NCBI GenBank assembly: GCA_045631425.1
Contig: JAZQUR010000119.1
Location: 1 to 7,669 of the forward strand
Length of the DNA stretch: 7,669 nt
Direction: 5' to 3'
Source: Treponema_I sp045631425
GTDB lineage: Bacteria; Spirochaetota; Spirochaetia; Treponematales; Treponemataceae
Positions 1 through 6,440 of the stretch are shown here, piece by piece (positions within the stretch are counted from its first letter, which is position 1; each line of letters opens with the position of its first letter). Both the position numbers and the translations under genes were made by a program. The notes beneath the pieces were generated by a model, which was not told where the DNA came from, searched no databases, and saw nothing but the letters and a program-made list of their open reading frames with translations.

Positions 1-18
1 AAGAAATGAATATTGATT

Positions 19-71
19 TTTATACATAAAATCAGAACTGAAAATTAAAACGTTTTTAGATTATGTATAAA
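19..71. repeat. 11-bp perfect inverted repeat upstream of the promoter
   Basis: TTTATACATAA at 19-29 is the exact reverse complement of TTATGTATAAA at 61-71, with 31 bases between the arms. The core TACATAAAAT of the left arm (23-32) recurs in the same direction at 111-120, where it overlaps the -35 box. The arrangement could be a set of regulator sites. In such AT-rich DNA it could also be chance, so the biological call is weak although the repeat itself is exact. Confidence 0.4.
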
Positions 72-108
72 GTTTATTAAAAAGTAATAGCATATATTAG
101 TTTTGTTA

Positions 109-136
109 TTTACATAAAATGCCGAATATTTATAAT
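109..136 (+). promoter_or_regulatory. Sigma70-type promoter of the ATPase-lgt operon
   Basis: A -35 box TTTACA (109-114) lies 16 bp upstream of a perfect -10 box TATAAT (131-136). Transcription would start near 143, giving a leader of about 105 bases before the ATG at 248. No open frame covers this stretch on either strand, and all three minus-strand frames are stopped within the first 63 bases. It is therefore a true intergenic promoter region, not the end of a neighbouring gene. The -35 box overlaps a TACATAAAAT element that also occurs at 23-32. Confidence 0.7.
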
Positions 137-164
137 GTAACTAATAGAAGAAATACTGATGATA

Positions 165-203
165 AAAGGCATTTTCACGAAAACCTTTGTTTCATCTTTT
201 TTT
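165..203 (+). promoter_or_regulatory. Possible leader hairpin with downstream T-run
   Basis: In the 5' leader, AAAGG (165-169) can pair with CCTTT (184-188). Inside it, TTTT (172-175) can pair with AAAA (180-183) around a CACG loop, leaving a two-base CA bulge at 170-171. A run of seven T follows at 197-203, eight bases after the stem. The stem is weak and the T-run is too far away for a standard intrinsic terminator. It may be a leaky attenuator, an mRNA-stabilising structure or nothing. Confidence 0.25.
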
Positions 204-247
204 CGGGAATAGAAACACTCTAAACTCGGAATCATTGGAGAAGAATT

Positions 248-1375
248 ATGCAAATTATTCCTATAGCAAGTGGAAAAGGTGGAGTTGGAAAAAGTTTACT
301 TTCTGCAAACTTGGCAGTGGCTTTGGGCAAAGCTGGAAAAAAGGTTGTTATCGCCGACTTAGACTTAGGAGCTTCTAACCTTCACTTAGTATTAGGTCAA
401 CAAGCACCAAAAGCTGGAATCGGAACATATCTTTCTGGTCAATCAAAATTCAACGAAATAATCAGTCCAACTGACTATCAAAACGTTTACTTTATCGCAG
501 GTGATGCAGAAATCCCAGGTTTAAGCTCTATTAAAACTTCTCAAAAAAATGAGTTGATTCGAGAATTTCAAAAAATAGATGCTGATTTTTTAATTTTAGA
601 CTTGGGGGCAGGAACTCACCTTTCTATTTTGGATTTTTTCTTACTTTCTCCACAGGGAATTATCGTTACAGCACCAACTGTTACAGCAACTCTAAACGGT
701 TATCTTTTCTTGAAAAATGTAGTTTTCAGATTGATGTATAACTCTTTCAAAAAAACTTCAAAAGCTTACGAATATTTGGAACGCTTAAAACAAGATTCAT
801 CATCTTTGCAAAAGCTTTACATCCCAAAATTGATTGAAGCTATCAAAGAAATCGATCCATGTAGCGCAGAAATCTTTGAACGCCGCATGAAACAATTTTG
901 CCCACGTCTTGTTCTAAACATGATTGATGATCCAAAAGATGCAGACAAAGCATACAAAATCAAGCGTTCTTGCTCAGAATATCTTGGGCTAGAACTAGAA
1001 CATCTTGGTGTAATTTACAAAGATCCAATGCAAGATGTTGCATTATCTTCACGGTTGCCAATTTCTGTGTACAAACCACAATCAGTTTTATCACAAGCAA
1101 TTTTCCGTGTGGCAGATAAAATCCTAAGCGCACAAGCTATCCACTTTGAAGGAGATTTGGCTGCAACTTTCTCAACTGCTGACACAGAAGCTGAAACAGA
1201 CTACATCGCACGTCTTTCTTATGTAGAAGACTTGATGGGAAGTGGTGCTATTACAGTTGGGGAACTTGGAGAAACTATAAAAGCTCAACAATACGAAATC
1301 ACACAGCTACGAAAAGAAGTAAATCTTCTTAGAACGAAACTTTCAAAAGCTGTTGCACAAGGATACAGATTATAA
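248..1375 (+). CDS. MinD/ParA-like P-loop ATPase with C-terminal coiled coil
   Basis: This 375-residue protein belongs to the MinD/ParA (SIMIBI) ATPase family, whose members dimerise on ATP and usually position other molecules or machines in the cell. It has the deviant Walker A KGGVGKS at residues 10-16 (signature Lys10, Lys15), a switch I-like DLDLGASN at 37-44, and the Walker B region ILDLGAG with Asp118. Asn224-Met225 sits where family members contact the base. A helical charged insert spans about 165-215. The C-terminal extension carries a heptad pattern (Ile351, Leu354, Val358, Leu361, Leu365) that predicts a short coiled coil. I see no clear MinD-type amphipathic membrane-targeting tail. 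The start is supported by GGAG at 237-240, seven bases before the ATG. The stop overlaps the lgt start by one base. Its cargo is unknown; FlhG-like, MinD-like or another role cannot be separated from sequence alone. Confidence 0.9.
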   Translation: MQIIPIASGKGGVGKSLLSANLAVALGKAGKKVVIADLDLGASNLHLVLGQQAPKAGIGTYLSGQSKFNEIISPTDYQNVYFIAGDAEIPGLSSIKTSQKNELIREFQKIDADFLILDLGAGTHLSILDFFLLSPQGIIVTAPTVTATLNGYLFLKNVVFRLMYNSFKKTSKAYEYLERLKQDSSSLQKLYIPKLIEAIKEIDPCSAEIFERRMKQFCPRLVLNMIDDPKDADKAYKIKRSCSEYLGLELEHLGVIYKDPMQDVALSSRLPISVYKPQSVLSQAIFRVADKILSAQAIHFEGDLAATFSTADTEAETDYIARLSYVEDLMGSGAITVGELGETIKAQQYEITQLRKEVNLLRTKLSKAVAQGYRL

Positions 1376-2406
1376 TGCCACTATATATCAATTTTCCGAC
1401 TTGGATTCATCCAGAAATTGTTCCAGGAATTCCCTTTCTCTCACTTTTTAGATGGTACGGTTTAATGTACGTTTTTGCTTTTGGAACAGCATTTTTCGTG
1501 TTCAAAAAGCAAATGGCAGAGGGAGCTCTTGATACAAAAGACTACAAAGCAAATATGGATGATGTGTTCAGTTTTTTCACATTCAGTATTTTAATGCTTT
1601 TAGTTGGGGCTAGAGTTTTTTCTTGCTTGATTTACGATACATCAACATTATATTGGAGAAAACCTTGGCTTATCTTTTGGCCTTTTGACGAAAACTGGAA
1701 TTTCACGGGGCTTCAAGGAATGTCTTATCATGGTGGATTTGTTGGTGGACTTTTGGGGATGATAATTTGGTGCTTGTGGCACAAAAAGCCAGTTCTCAAA
1801 TGGATTGATGTTATGGGAGTTTCCATCCCACTAGGCTATACATTTGGGCGTCTTGGAAACTTCTTGAACGGGGAACTTTTCGGACGAATTACCACAAAAC
1901 CTTGGGGAATGGTTTTTCCATACGCAAGACGATTTTCCGTTTCAATTCCTTGGGTTCAAGAAATCGTTGAGGAAATCGGAATGCCCCTTGCAAACGGACA
2001 AGCTCTTGTAAACTTACCACGACATCCAAGCCAACTTTACGAAGCCTTTTTTGAAGGAATCGTTTTATTTTTGATTTTGTGGTTTGTTAGAAAAAAGAAA
2101 CCTTTTGACGGATTTATTTTGGGACTTTACCCAATCGGATACGGAGTTTTCAGATTTTTTATCGAATACTTTAGAGAACCTGATGCAGAACTTGGTTACA
2201 GAATCGCATCTGTGGCAGACGCTCCAACTTATCTAAACGTGTCTTGGGGAAATATTTCAACTGGACAGATTTTATGCTTGTTGATGATTGCAGGCGGTAT
2301 CGGAATTTTAACAGTTCTTTCCATCAAGCATCATATGGATAAGAAAAAAGGTCTTTTAGACGAGTCAGTTAAGACATCAAAACAGAAAAAAGCTAAAAAA
2401 TCATAG
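1375..2406 (+). CDS. lgt: Prolipoprotein diacylglyceryl transferase
   Basis: Lgt moves diacylglycerol from phosphatidylglycerol to the lipobox cysteine of prolipoproteins in the inner membrane, the first step of lipoprotein maturation. The diagnostic motifs are present: His119 in the YHGG segment, GRLGNFLNGELFGR at 158-171, HPSQLYE at 217-223, and RFFIEYFRE at 260-268. From memory of E. coli Lgt spacing, the equivalents of His103, Arg143, Asn146, Gly154, Tyr235 and Arg239 are His119, Arg159, Asn162, Gly170, Tyr256 and Arg260, all retained. At 343 residues it is longer than the roughly 290 of E. coli. The extra length is a segment around 180-215 and a lysine-rich cytoplasmic tail (about 318-343). 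The ATG overlaps the previous stop (TAATG). AAGGA at 1359-1363 is an acceptable but distant (11-base) ribosome site, consistent with translational coupling. Confidence 0.97.
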   Translation: MPLYINFPTWIHPEIVPGIPFLSLFRWYGLMYVFAFGTAFFVFKKQMAEGALDTKDYKANMDDVFSFFTFSILMLLVGARVFSCLIYDTSTLYWRKPWLIFWPFDENWNFTGLQGMSYHGGFVGGLLGMIIWCLWHKKPVLKWIDVMGVSIPLGYTFGRLGNFLNGELFGRITTKPWGMVFPYARRFSVSIPWVQEIVEEIGMPLANGQALVNLPRHPSQLYEAFFEGIVLFLILWFVRKKKPFDGFILGLYPIGYGVFRFFIEYFREPDAELGYRIASVADAPTYLNVSWGNISTGQILCLLMIAGGIGILTVLSIKHHMDKKKGLLDESVKTSKQKKAKKS

Positions 2407-2417
2407 ATTTTAGAAGA

Positions 2418-2452
2418 GGACAAGTGCTGATAAAGTGCTTGTCCTTTTTTTT
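2418..2452 (+). terminator. Intrinsic terminator of the ATPase-lgt operon
   Basis: GGACAAG (2418-2424) pairs with CTTGTCC (2438-2444). The stem continues inward through two G-T wobbles and two further pairs to a GATAA loop, 11 pairs in all. Eight T follow directly at 2445-2452. It sits 11 bases after the lgt stop. The reverse strand has no good T-run, so it mainly serves the plus strand. Confidence 0.93.
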
Positions 2453-2472
2453 CGCAGGTTGGCGCAACTTTC

Positions 2473-3402
2473 CTACTTCAGAAGAAGTTTCACATCCCAC
2501 TTTTTCAAAATCTCACTAGGATAATAAGACAATTTCGCTTTTTTTAAGCCCGGAAGCCCCAAATCTTCTTCACGGTTGATAAAGTCTACGCCTTGCATTT
2601 TCGCAAACTGATTATTGATAAAGCTGTAGGCGCCTTCAAAAGCATAGGGCATAATCCCTTTTTCAAAGTGAATGTCTAAAGTCTTTGAATTGATAAGAGA
2701 AGCAACCGTCATGGCAACTGGCTTTCCATCAACATAAACCACACCACCAGAAAGATTTAGCTCAAAAAACTTGTCCAAGGCCTCCCGGATGATATCAAAC
2801 TCTTGCTCAGCACTTTTTGAGATTTCACCCTTTTCCTTTTCCGCCTGAAACCAAAGCTTTTCAACCATCCACGCATCTTCAATATTTTCTTTTGAAATTT
2901 TTTGAAACTCTGCTTTTGGAAAAGTCCTTAAAAACCGAGAAATGTGGTTTCGCTTTTTTTGATATTTAGCACCTAGCAAATTCCCAAGATTTTCCCGCGA
3001 ATAAATGTAATCAAAAACTGATTCCTTTTCTATTTCTACCACTTTTCCCGGAAAATTGGCGTTTAACAAGTCCAAGTCTTTTTCATAAACAAAAGTAAAA
3101 TCCAAATCATCAGTTTTGTTTGCACTTTCTTCAGAAATCAAAATATTTATTCCCTGAAGGATTTTTTCATCAGGAGATTTTTCTTGAGCTTCAACAGGAA
3201 GTGGAATCCCAAAATATATTTGATTGTCGATGTTGTATTGGCGAAAAAGCAAATTCTCAAAAAAGGCGATTTTTGTATCGTATTTTTTTCTGTATAAAAA
3301 CAAATTTACAGCAGACATTTCATTCCCAAACTGATGATTAACTTCTGCCACAGTTTTTATTACATCTAAATCTGATATTAAAGGTGTTCTCCAATCTAAC
3401 AT
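2473..3402 (-). CDS. DUF2156 (MprF C-terminal-like, GNAT-fold) protein
   Basis: This 309-residue soluble protein matches the DUF2156/LPG_synthase_C family (COG4866-like), which shares the tandem acetyltransferase-like fold with the catalytic domain of MprF lysyl-phosphatidylglycerol synthase. Recognisable blocks are DYIYSRENLGNLLG at 131-144, KKRNHISRF at 149-157, VYVDGKPVA at 222-230, HFEKG at 245-249, and NREEDLGLPGLKKAKLSYYP at 276-295. There are no transmembrane segments or signal peptide, so it lacks the flippase part of MprF. Standalone members have no settled function known to me; aminoacyl or acyl transfer is only an inference from the fold. The ATG at 3402 is preceded by GGGA then a run of A, a modest ribosome site, and a consensus promoter lies upstream. 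It converges on lgt and is transcribed alone. Confidence 0.88.
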   Translation of the reverse strand: MLDWRTPLISDLDVIKTVAEVNHQFGNEMSAVNLFLYRKKYDTKIAFFENLLFRQYNIDNQIYFGIPLPVEAQEKSPDEKILQGINILISEESANKTDDLDFTFVYEKDLDLLNANFPGKVVEIEKESVFDYIYSRENLGNLLGAKYQKKRNHISRFLRTFPKAEFQKISKENIEDAWMVEKLWFQAEKEKGEISKSAEQEFDIIREALDKFFELNLSGGVVYVDGKPVAMTVASLINSKTLDIHFEKGIMPYAFEGAYSFINNQFAKMQGVDFINREEDLGLPGLKKAKLSYYPSEILKKWDVKLLLK

Positions 3403-3457
3403 TTTTTTCCCATGTAAAATCTATCTCAATTATGCAGATTTTTTCAAATTTTCCCTA

Positions 3458-3486
3458 AATATATATTCATCAAAATCAACTGTCAA
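3458..3486 (-). promoter_or_regulatory. Consensus sigma70 promoter of the DUF2156 gene
   Basis: On the minus strand a perfect -35 box TTGACA (3486-3481) is followed by a 17-base spacer and a -10 box TATATT (3463-3458), five of six to consensus. Transcription would start near 3451, about 49 bases before the ATG at 3402. This is the strongest promoter in the window and suggests constitutive, fairly strong expression. Confidence 0.8.
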
Positions 3487-3514
3487 ATAGTTAAAAAGAA
3501 ATATTTCAGTTTTT

Positions 3515-3575
3515 TTTCCAAAGTTATAGAATATTTTTATAGAATTATTTATTTTATATTAGAATAATTTAGGAG
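3515..3575 (+). promoter_or_regulatory. Likely promoter and ribosome site region of the exchanger gene
   Basis: The very AT-rich DNA just upstream of the exchanger must hold its promoter, because the neighbouring gene is divergent. The candidates are weak: TTTCCA (3515-3520), 17 bp, TATAGA (3538-3543), or a TATATT -10 at 3555-3560 without a clear -35. The ribosome site AGGAG (3571-3575), six bases before the ATG at 3582, is clear and selects that start over the ATG two codons later. Confidence 0.4.
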
Positions 3576-3581
3576 TTCCCG

Positions 3582-4532
3582 ATGGAAATGATTTTTCAGC
3601 TTTTATTATTAGTTTTAGGCTTTGTTTTTCTTGTAAAAGGTTCCGATTGGTTTGTTGATGGAGCCGCAGGAATCGCTACAAAATTTGGTATACCACAACT
3701 TATCGTTGGGCTAACAATCGTTGCTATGGGAACAAGTGCTCCTGAAGCTGCAGTTAGTATTACCGCTGCAATGAACGGAAGTGCTGACATCACTATCGGA
3801 AATATTGTTGGTAGTAACATCTTAAATGTTTTGATAATCCTTGGTCTTTCTGCAGTGGTTTTCCCTTTGACAGTAGACAAAGACACAATCAAATTTGACA
3901 TCCCAGTTACAATTTTGGCAACACTTTTACTTATCATTTTAGGAAAAGATGGAAATATCACACGAATTGATGGCATCATTTTATTGGCAATTTTTGTTAC
4001 ATATCTTCTTATCTTGATAAGAAAAGCAAAAAAATCACAAACTCAAAACACAGAAGTGATTTCTGAAGAAAACGCTGATGAAAAGCCAAAATCAATGGTT
4101 ATGCTTTTAGTGATGATTCTTGGTGGTCTTGCAATGGTTATTTTGGGAAGCCGCTTTGTTGTTATTTCAGCTTCTTTTATCGCACGACAATTTGGATTAA
4201 GCGAAAGATTTATCGGTTTGACAATCGTTGCTCTTGGAACTTCTCTACCAGAACTTTTCACATCAGTTGTAGCAGCTTCTAAGAAAAACTGTGATATTGC
4301 TATCGGAAACATTATCGGAAGCAACTTGTTCAACATCCTTTTCGTTGTTGGGCTTTCAAGTTTGATTATTCCAGTACCATTTACAAGCGCTTTCCGAATT
4401 GATAGTTTGATAGCTTTGGTTTCAGTAGCTGCACTTTTATTGTTCTGTCTTCCAAAGAAAAGACTTTCTCGCTTCGCAGGTGCAATTTTCTTGATAGCCT
4501 ACGCAGCATATTTTGCTTTTTGGTTAGTGTAA
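3582..4532 (+). CDS. CaCA-family sodium/calcium exchanger (YrbG-like)
   Basis: An integral membrane antiporter of 316 residues, the usual size for prokaryotic YrbG/NCX_Mj-type exchangers, which extrude Ca2+ in exchange for Na+ (some members use H+ or K+). It has the two inverted alpha repeats of the family: GLTIVAMGTSAPE (43-55) with GNIVGSNILN (73-82), and GLTIVALGTSLPE (212-224) with GNIIGSNLFN (242-251). Glu55 and Glu224 match the paired ion-binding glutamates of NCX_Mj, and Asn82 matches Asn81. Asn251 stands where, by my recollection, NCX_Mj has Asp240. About ten membrane helices are expected, split by a charged cytoplasmic loop at about 147-171. The gene is monocistronic, with AGGAG six bases before the ATG and a strong terminator behind. 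The ion specificity cannot be fixed from sequence. Confidence 0.95.
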   Translation: MEMIFQLLLLVLGFVFLVKGSDWFVDGAAGIATKFGIPQLIVGLTIVAMGTSAPEAAVSITAAMNGSADITIGNIVGSNILNVLIILGLSAVVFPLTVDKDTIKFDIPVTILATLLLIILGKDGNITRIDGIILLAIFVTYLLILIRKAKKSQTQNTEVISEENADEKPKSMVMLLVMILGGLAMVILGSRFVVISASFIARQFGLSERFIGLTIVALGTSLPELFTSVVAASKKNCDIAIGNIIGSNLFNILFVVGLSSLIIPVPFTSAFRIDSLIALVSVAALLLFCLPKKRLSRFAGAIFLIAYAAYFAFWLV

Positions 4533-4555
4533 TTTAATAAAATCACCCGCTAAAC

Positions 4556-4608
4556 AAAAAAAAACTATTCCATCAGCTTTTATCCCGATGGAATAGTTTT
4601 TCTTTTTT
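4556..4608. terminator. Bidirectional intrinsic terminator
   Basis: A perfect 15-bp stem is formed by 4560-4574 (AAAAACTATTCCATC) and 4587-4601, with a 12-base loop. On the plus strand the stem's own T-run leads into C and six more T (4603-4608). On the minus strand the nine A at 4556-4564 give a U-run. It lies between two convergent genes, 24 bases after the exchanger stop and 56 bases after the alpha-galactosidase stop, so it can end both transcripts. Confidence 0.93.
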
Positions 4609-4656
4609 AAAGGACTTCAGTTTTTCTATAAACTTTTAGAACAAACTTTTTGAAAA

Positions 4657-6303
4657 CTACAATTTGATATTTAGCTTTTCAACCTTTCCTTCAAATTCGT
4701 ATTCCACAAAAATCCGTCGCTTATTATCAGATACTTTTAGAATTTTTCCGTTGTGTAATTCTAGAACTCGTAAAAATGTTTCAACTTTTTCTTTTGTGTA
4801 CAATTTGCAGTTGTCGGAAGTGAACCAAAGTGAGCCAAATAAACCGTTTACAGTAGCTAATTGATTTTTTTGCTTTTCAGTTAGCTTGATATTTTCATCT
4901 CGTAACAAGAAAACATCTGGATCGTTTAAGAAAGCCCGACCATTTAATCCACGACGATAAATAGAATCGCAAATTGTATTTTTTGTAGAGATTCTCTCGC
5001 GATGCAACAATCTCATACAATGTTTGTCATCCCAGTCCAAGCCCATATCACAGCCTATGCGGCAAAAATCCACTTTCCCAAATGATGGTGCCAAAGGAAC
5101 GCCACATCCCAAAATCAATTTATTCCCACAAAGCCGACGAAGTAAGTCCATCGCCTCACACATTTGTTGACCACGAGTTTTTTCAGCAGTTGGCACTCTA
5201 TCCGCCGCATAAAGAAAGTCCAGTTTCACCATATCAAATCCCCATTGATTTAACACAGTATCAAAAACATTTTCCAAATATGCCACAACTTCTGGATTAT
5301 ACAAATCCAAAGCGTAAAATCCCGACCAGTTTGAACCACCTTTTACAAGATTTCCCTCTTTATCTTTGCGAATCCAGTCTTGATGATTTTTGAAAATTTC
5401 TGATTTTGTTTCGCATACAAAAGGCGCCAACCAAAGCCCTCCACGCATTCCACGACTATGAATCAAGTCACAAACTGATTTCATGCCATTTGGGAATTTC
5501 TTTTCATCGTAAAGAAGCCAGTCACCAATTGCAGACTCATATCCATCATCAATTTGGAAAATATCAATTTTTGTTGGCAATGCGGACATTCCCTCTAAAT
5601 CATTTTTAATAATTTCCTCAGAAATATTTTCATAGTGATTGTACCAACTTGTGTATCCGCACATAGGTTTTGCAAAAGGCTTTTTGTACCCGTGATATTT
5701 TTCCATCATTGAAAACCAAGTATTGAAAACTTCATCATAAGAGCCAGATAAAATCGCAACATCTAAAATTGGATAATTTTTTGAAATCTCCAAGCCCTCG
5801 CAATCTTTCTCGATAGATAAAATTTGATTTTTGCCAGAATATTTTAAAATTGTGTAGCCAGTGGATTCATCAAGAGAGCCCACAAAATTGTAGTTTTCGC
5901 CTTGGCGCACATAACCAAAAGAAAATCCGTGGAATTCCCCTTTTTTCTCTGAATATTCCACAAAAGAATAATCGCCATAAGCACCAAAAACAAAATCCGT
6001 TCTCACCCGTTTCGGAACAGGTTGCAAACCGTACATTTTATCGCTTAAAGAAAGCTCACGAGTGTCAGTCCAAGATTGGTAACCATTTAACAAAATTCTG
6101 TGAGATTTTTTGCATTCCCAAGGCATATTTGCCGCCGCAGAAATGATTTTTAGCGTTTTTTTCGGAGCGATTTCTGCAAACAAGCGGTTTTCCCGAAAAT
6201 CTGCAATTAAATCAAAATATTCGCAAGAGCCATTTCCCGTAAAATAGTGATAAGAACCGCCATCCTCAGTTTCAATTTGGATTTCAAAATTAAATCGTTG
6301 CAT
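4657..6303 (-). CDS. Alpha-galactosidase, glycoside hydrolase family 36
   Basis: A retaining GH36 enzyme expected to remove terminal alpha-galactosyl units from sugars such as melibiose or raffinose. Residue numbers here use the longest frame, which starts with GTG at 6354. An N-terminal strand-rich domain is followed by the barrel with GYTSWYNHYENI (233-244), FQIDDGY (266-272), GLWLAPF (306-312), KLDF (377-380, probable nucleophile Asp379) and RIGCD (432-436, probable acid/base Asp436), then LNDPDVFLLR (476-485). There is no signal peptide, so it should act in the cytoplasm on imported sugar. I place the start at the ATG at 6303 (Met18 of the long frame, 548 residues). GAGG lies six bases upstream of it, whereas the GTG has no ribosome site and falls inside the promoter. 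It is shorter than the roughly 700-residue classical GH36 enzymes. No transporter or regulator is adjacent, and the exact substrate is open. Confidence 0.92.
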   Translation of the reverse strand: MQRFNFEIQIETEDGGSYHYFTGNGSCEYFDLIADFRENRLFAEIAPKKTLKIISAAANMPWECKKSHRILLNGYQSWTDTRELSLSDKMYGLQPVPKRVRTDFVFGAYGDYSFVEYSEKKGEFHGFSFGYVRQGENYNFVGSLDESTGYTILKYSGKNQILSIEKDCEGLEISKNYPILDVAILSGSYDEVFNTWFSMMEKYHGYKKPFAKPMCGYTSWYNHYENISEEIIKNDLEGMSALPTKIDIFQIDDGYESAIGDWLLYDEKKFPNGMKSVCDLIHSRGMRGGLWLAPFVCETKSEIFKNHQDWIRKDKEGNLVKGGSNWSGFYALDLYNPEVVAYLENVFDTVLNQWGFDMVKLDFLYAADRVPTAEKTRGQQMCEAMDLLRRLCGNKLILGCGVPLAPSFGKVDFCRIGCDMGLDWDDKHCMRLLHRERISTKNTICDSIYRRGLNGRAFLNDPDVFLLRDENIKLTEKQKNQLATVNGLFGSLWFTSDNCKLYTKEKVETFLRVLELHNGKILKVSDNKRRIFVEYEFEGKVEKLNIKL

Positions 6304-6309
6304 TTCCGA

Positions 6310-6313
6310 CCTC
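6310..6313 (-). promoter_or_regulatory. Ribosome binding site fixing the alpha-galactosidase start
   Basis: GAGG on the minus strand (6313-6310) is spaced six bases from the ATG at 6303. Nothing similar precedes the GTG at 6354, where the upstream bases are pyrimidine-rich. This supports the shorter protein. Confidence 0.75.
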
Positions 6314-6344
6314 GCCAGTGGATAAAAATCTTTATTCGATAGGA

Positions 6345-6373
6345 AGTCTAACACGCAAGATATGAGATGTCAA
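6345..6373 (-). promoter_or_regulatory. Sigma70 promoter of the alpha-galactosidase gene
   Basis: On the minus strand a perfect -35 box TTGACA (6373-6368) is followed by exactly 17 bases and TAGACT (6350-6345), four of six to the -10 consensus. Transcription would start near 6338, about 35 bases before the ATG at 6303. The weak -10 box suggests a regulated promoter. An imperfect palindrome lies just upstream of the -35 box. Confidence 0.65.
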
Positions 6374-6379
6374 ATTTTC

Positions 6380-6396
6380 GCAAATCTAATATTCGC
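6380..6396. promoter_or_regulatory. Imperfect palindrome upstream of the -35 box, possible regulator site
   Basis: The 17 bases GCAAATCTAATATTCGC match their own reverse complement at six of eight paired positions (GCnAATnT around a central base). The centre lies about 50 bases upstream of the predicted transcription start, a place typical for an activator. It does not resemble the CG-centred LacI/GalR operator. No regulator gene is in the window, so the call is tentative. Confidence 0.25.
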
Positions 6397-6440
6397 CTAA
6401 ACATTTCCTTGGGAATTGCAAGATTTTTGAAAGGTGGATT

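Noticed and set aside
1..247. Possible gene end or small gene at the left edge
   Set aside because: All three plus-strand frames stop within about 30 bases of the edge and all three minus-strand frames within 63 bases, so no gene is supported there.
187..378. A 63-residue plus-strand frame starting with TTG
   Set aside because: It overlaps the first 130 bases of the ATPase gene in another frame, has no ribosome site, and its product shows no recognisable motif.
3120..3341. A 73-residue plus-strand frame opposite the DUF2156 gene
   Set aside because: It is antisense to a family with clear conserved motifs and has no start signals of its own.
3709..4247. Repeated DNA (ACAATCGTTGCT near 3713 and near 4220) in the exchanger gene
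   Set aside because: This reflects the ancient internal duplication of the two alpha repeats in the protein, not a separate repeat element.
3596..4336. Two minus-strand open frames of 127 and 97 residues opposite the exchanger
   Set aside because: They are mirror readings of the conserved alpha-repeat coding region. The plus-strand product has full family motifs and its own ribosome site and terminator.
4664..6146. Several plus-strand open frames of 66-103 residues opposite the alpha-galactosidase
   Set aside because: They lie entirely within the GH36 gene, lack promoters and ribosome sites, and their translations look like low-complexity shadow protein.
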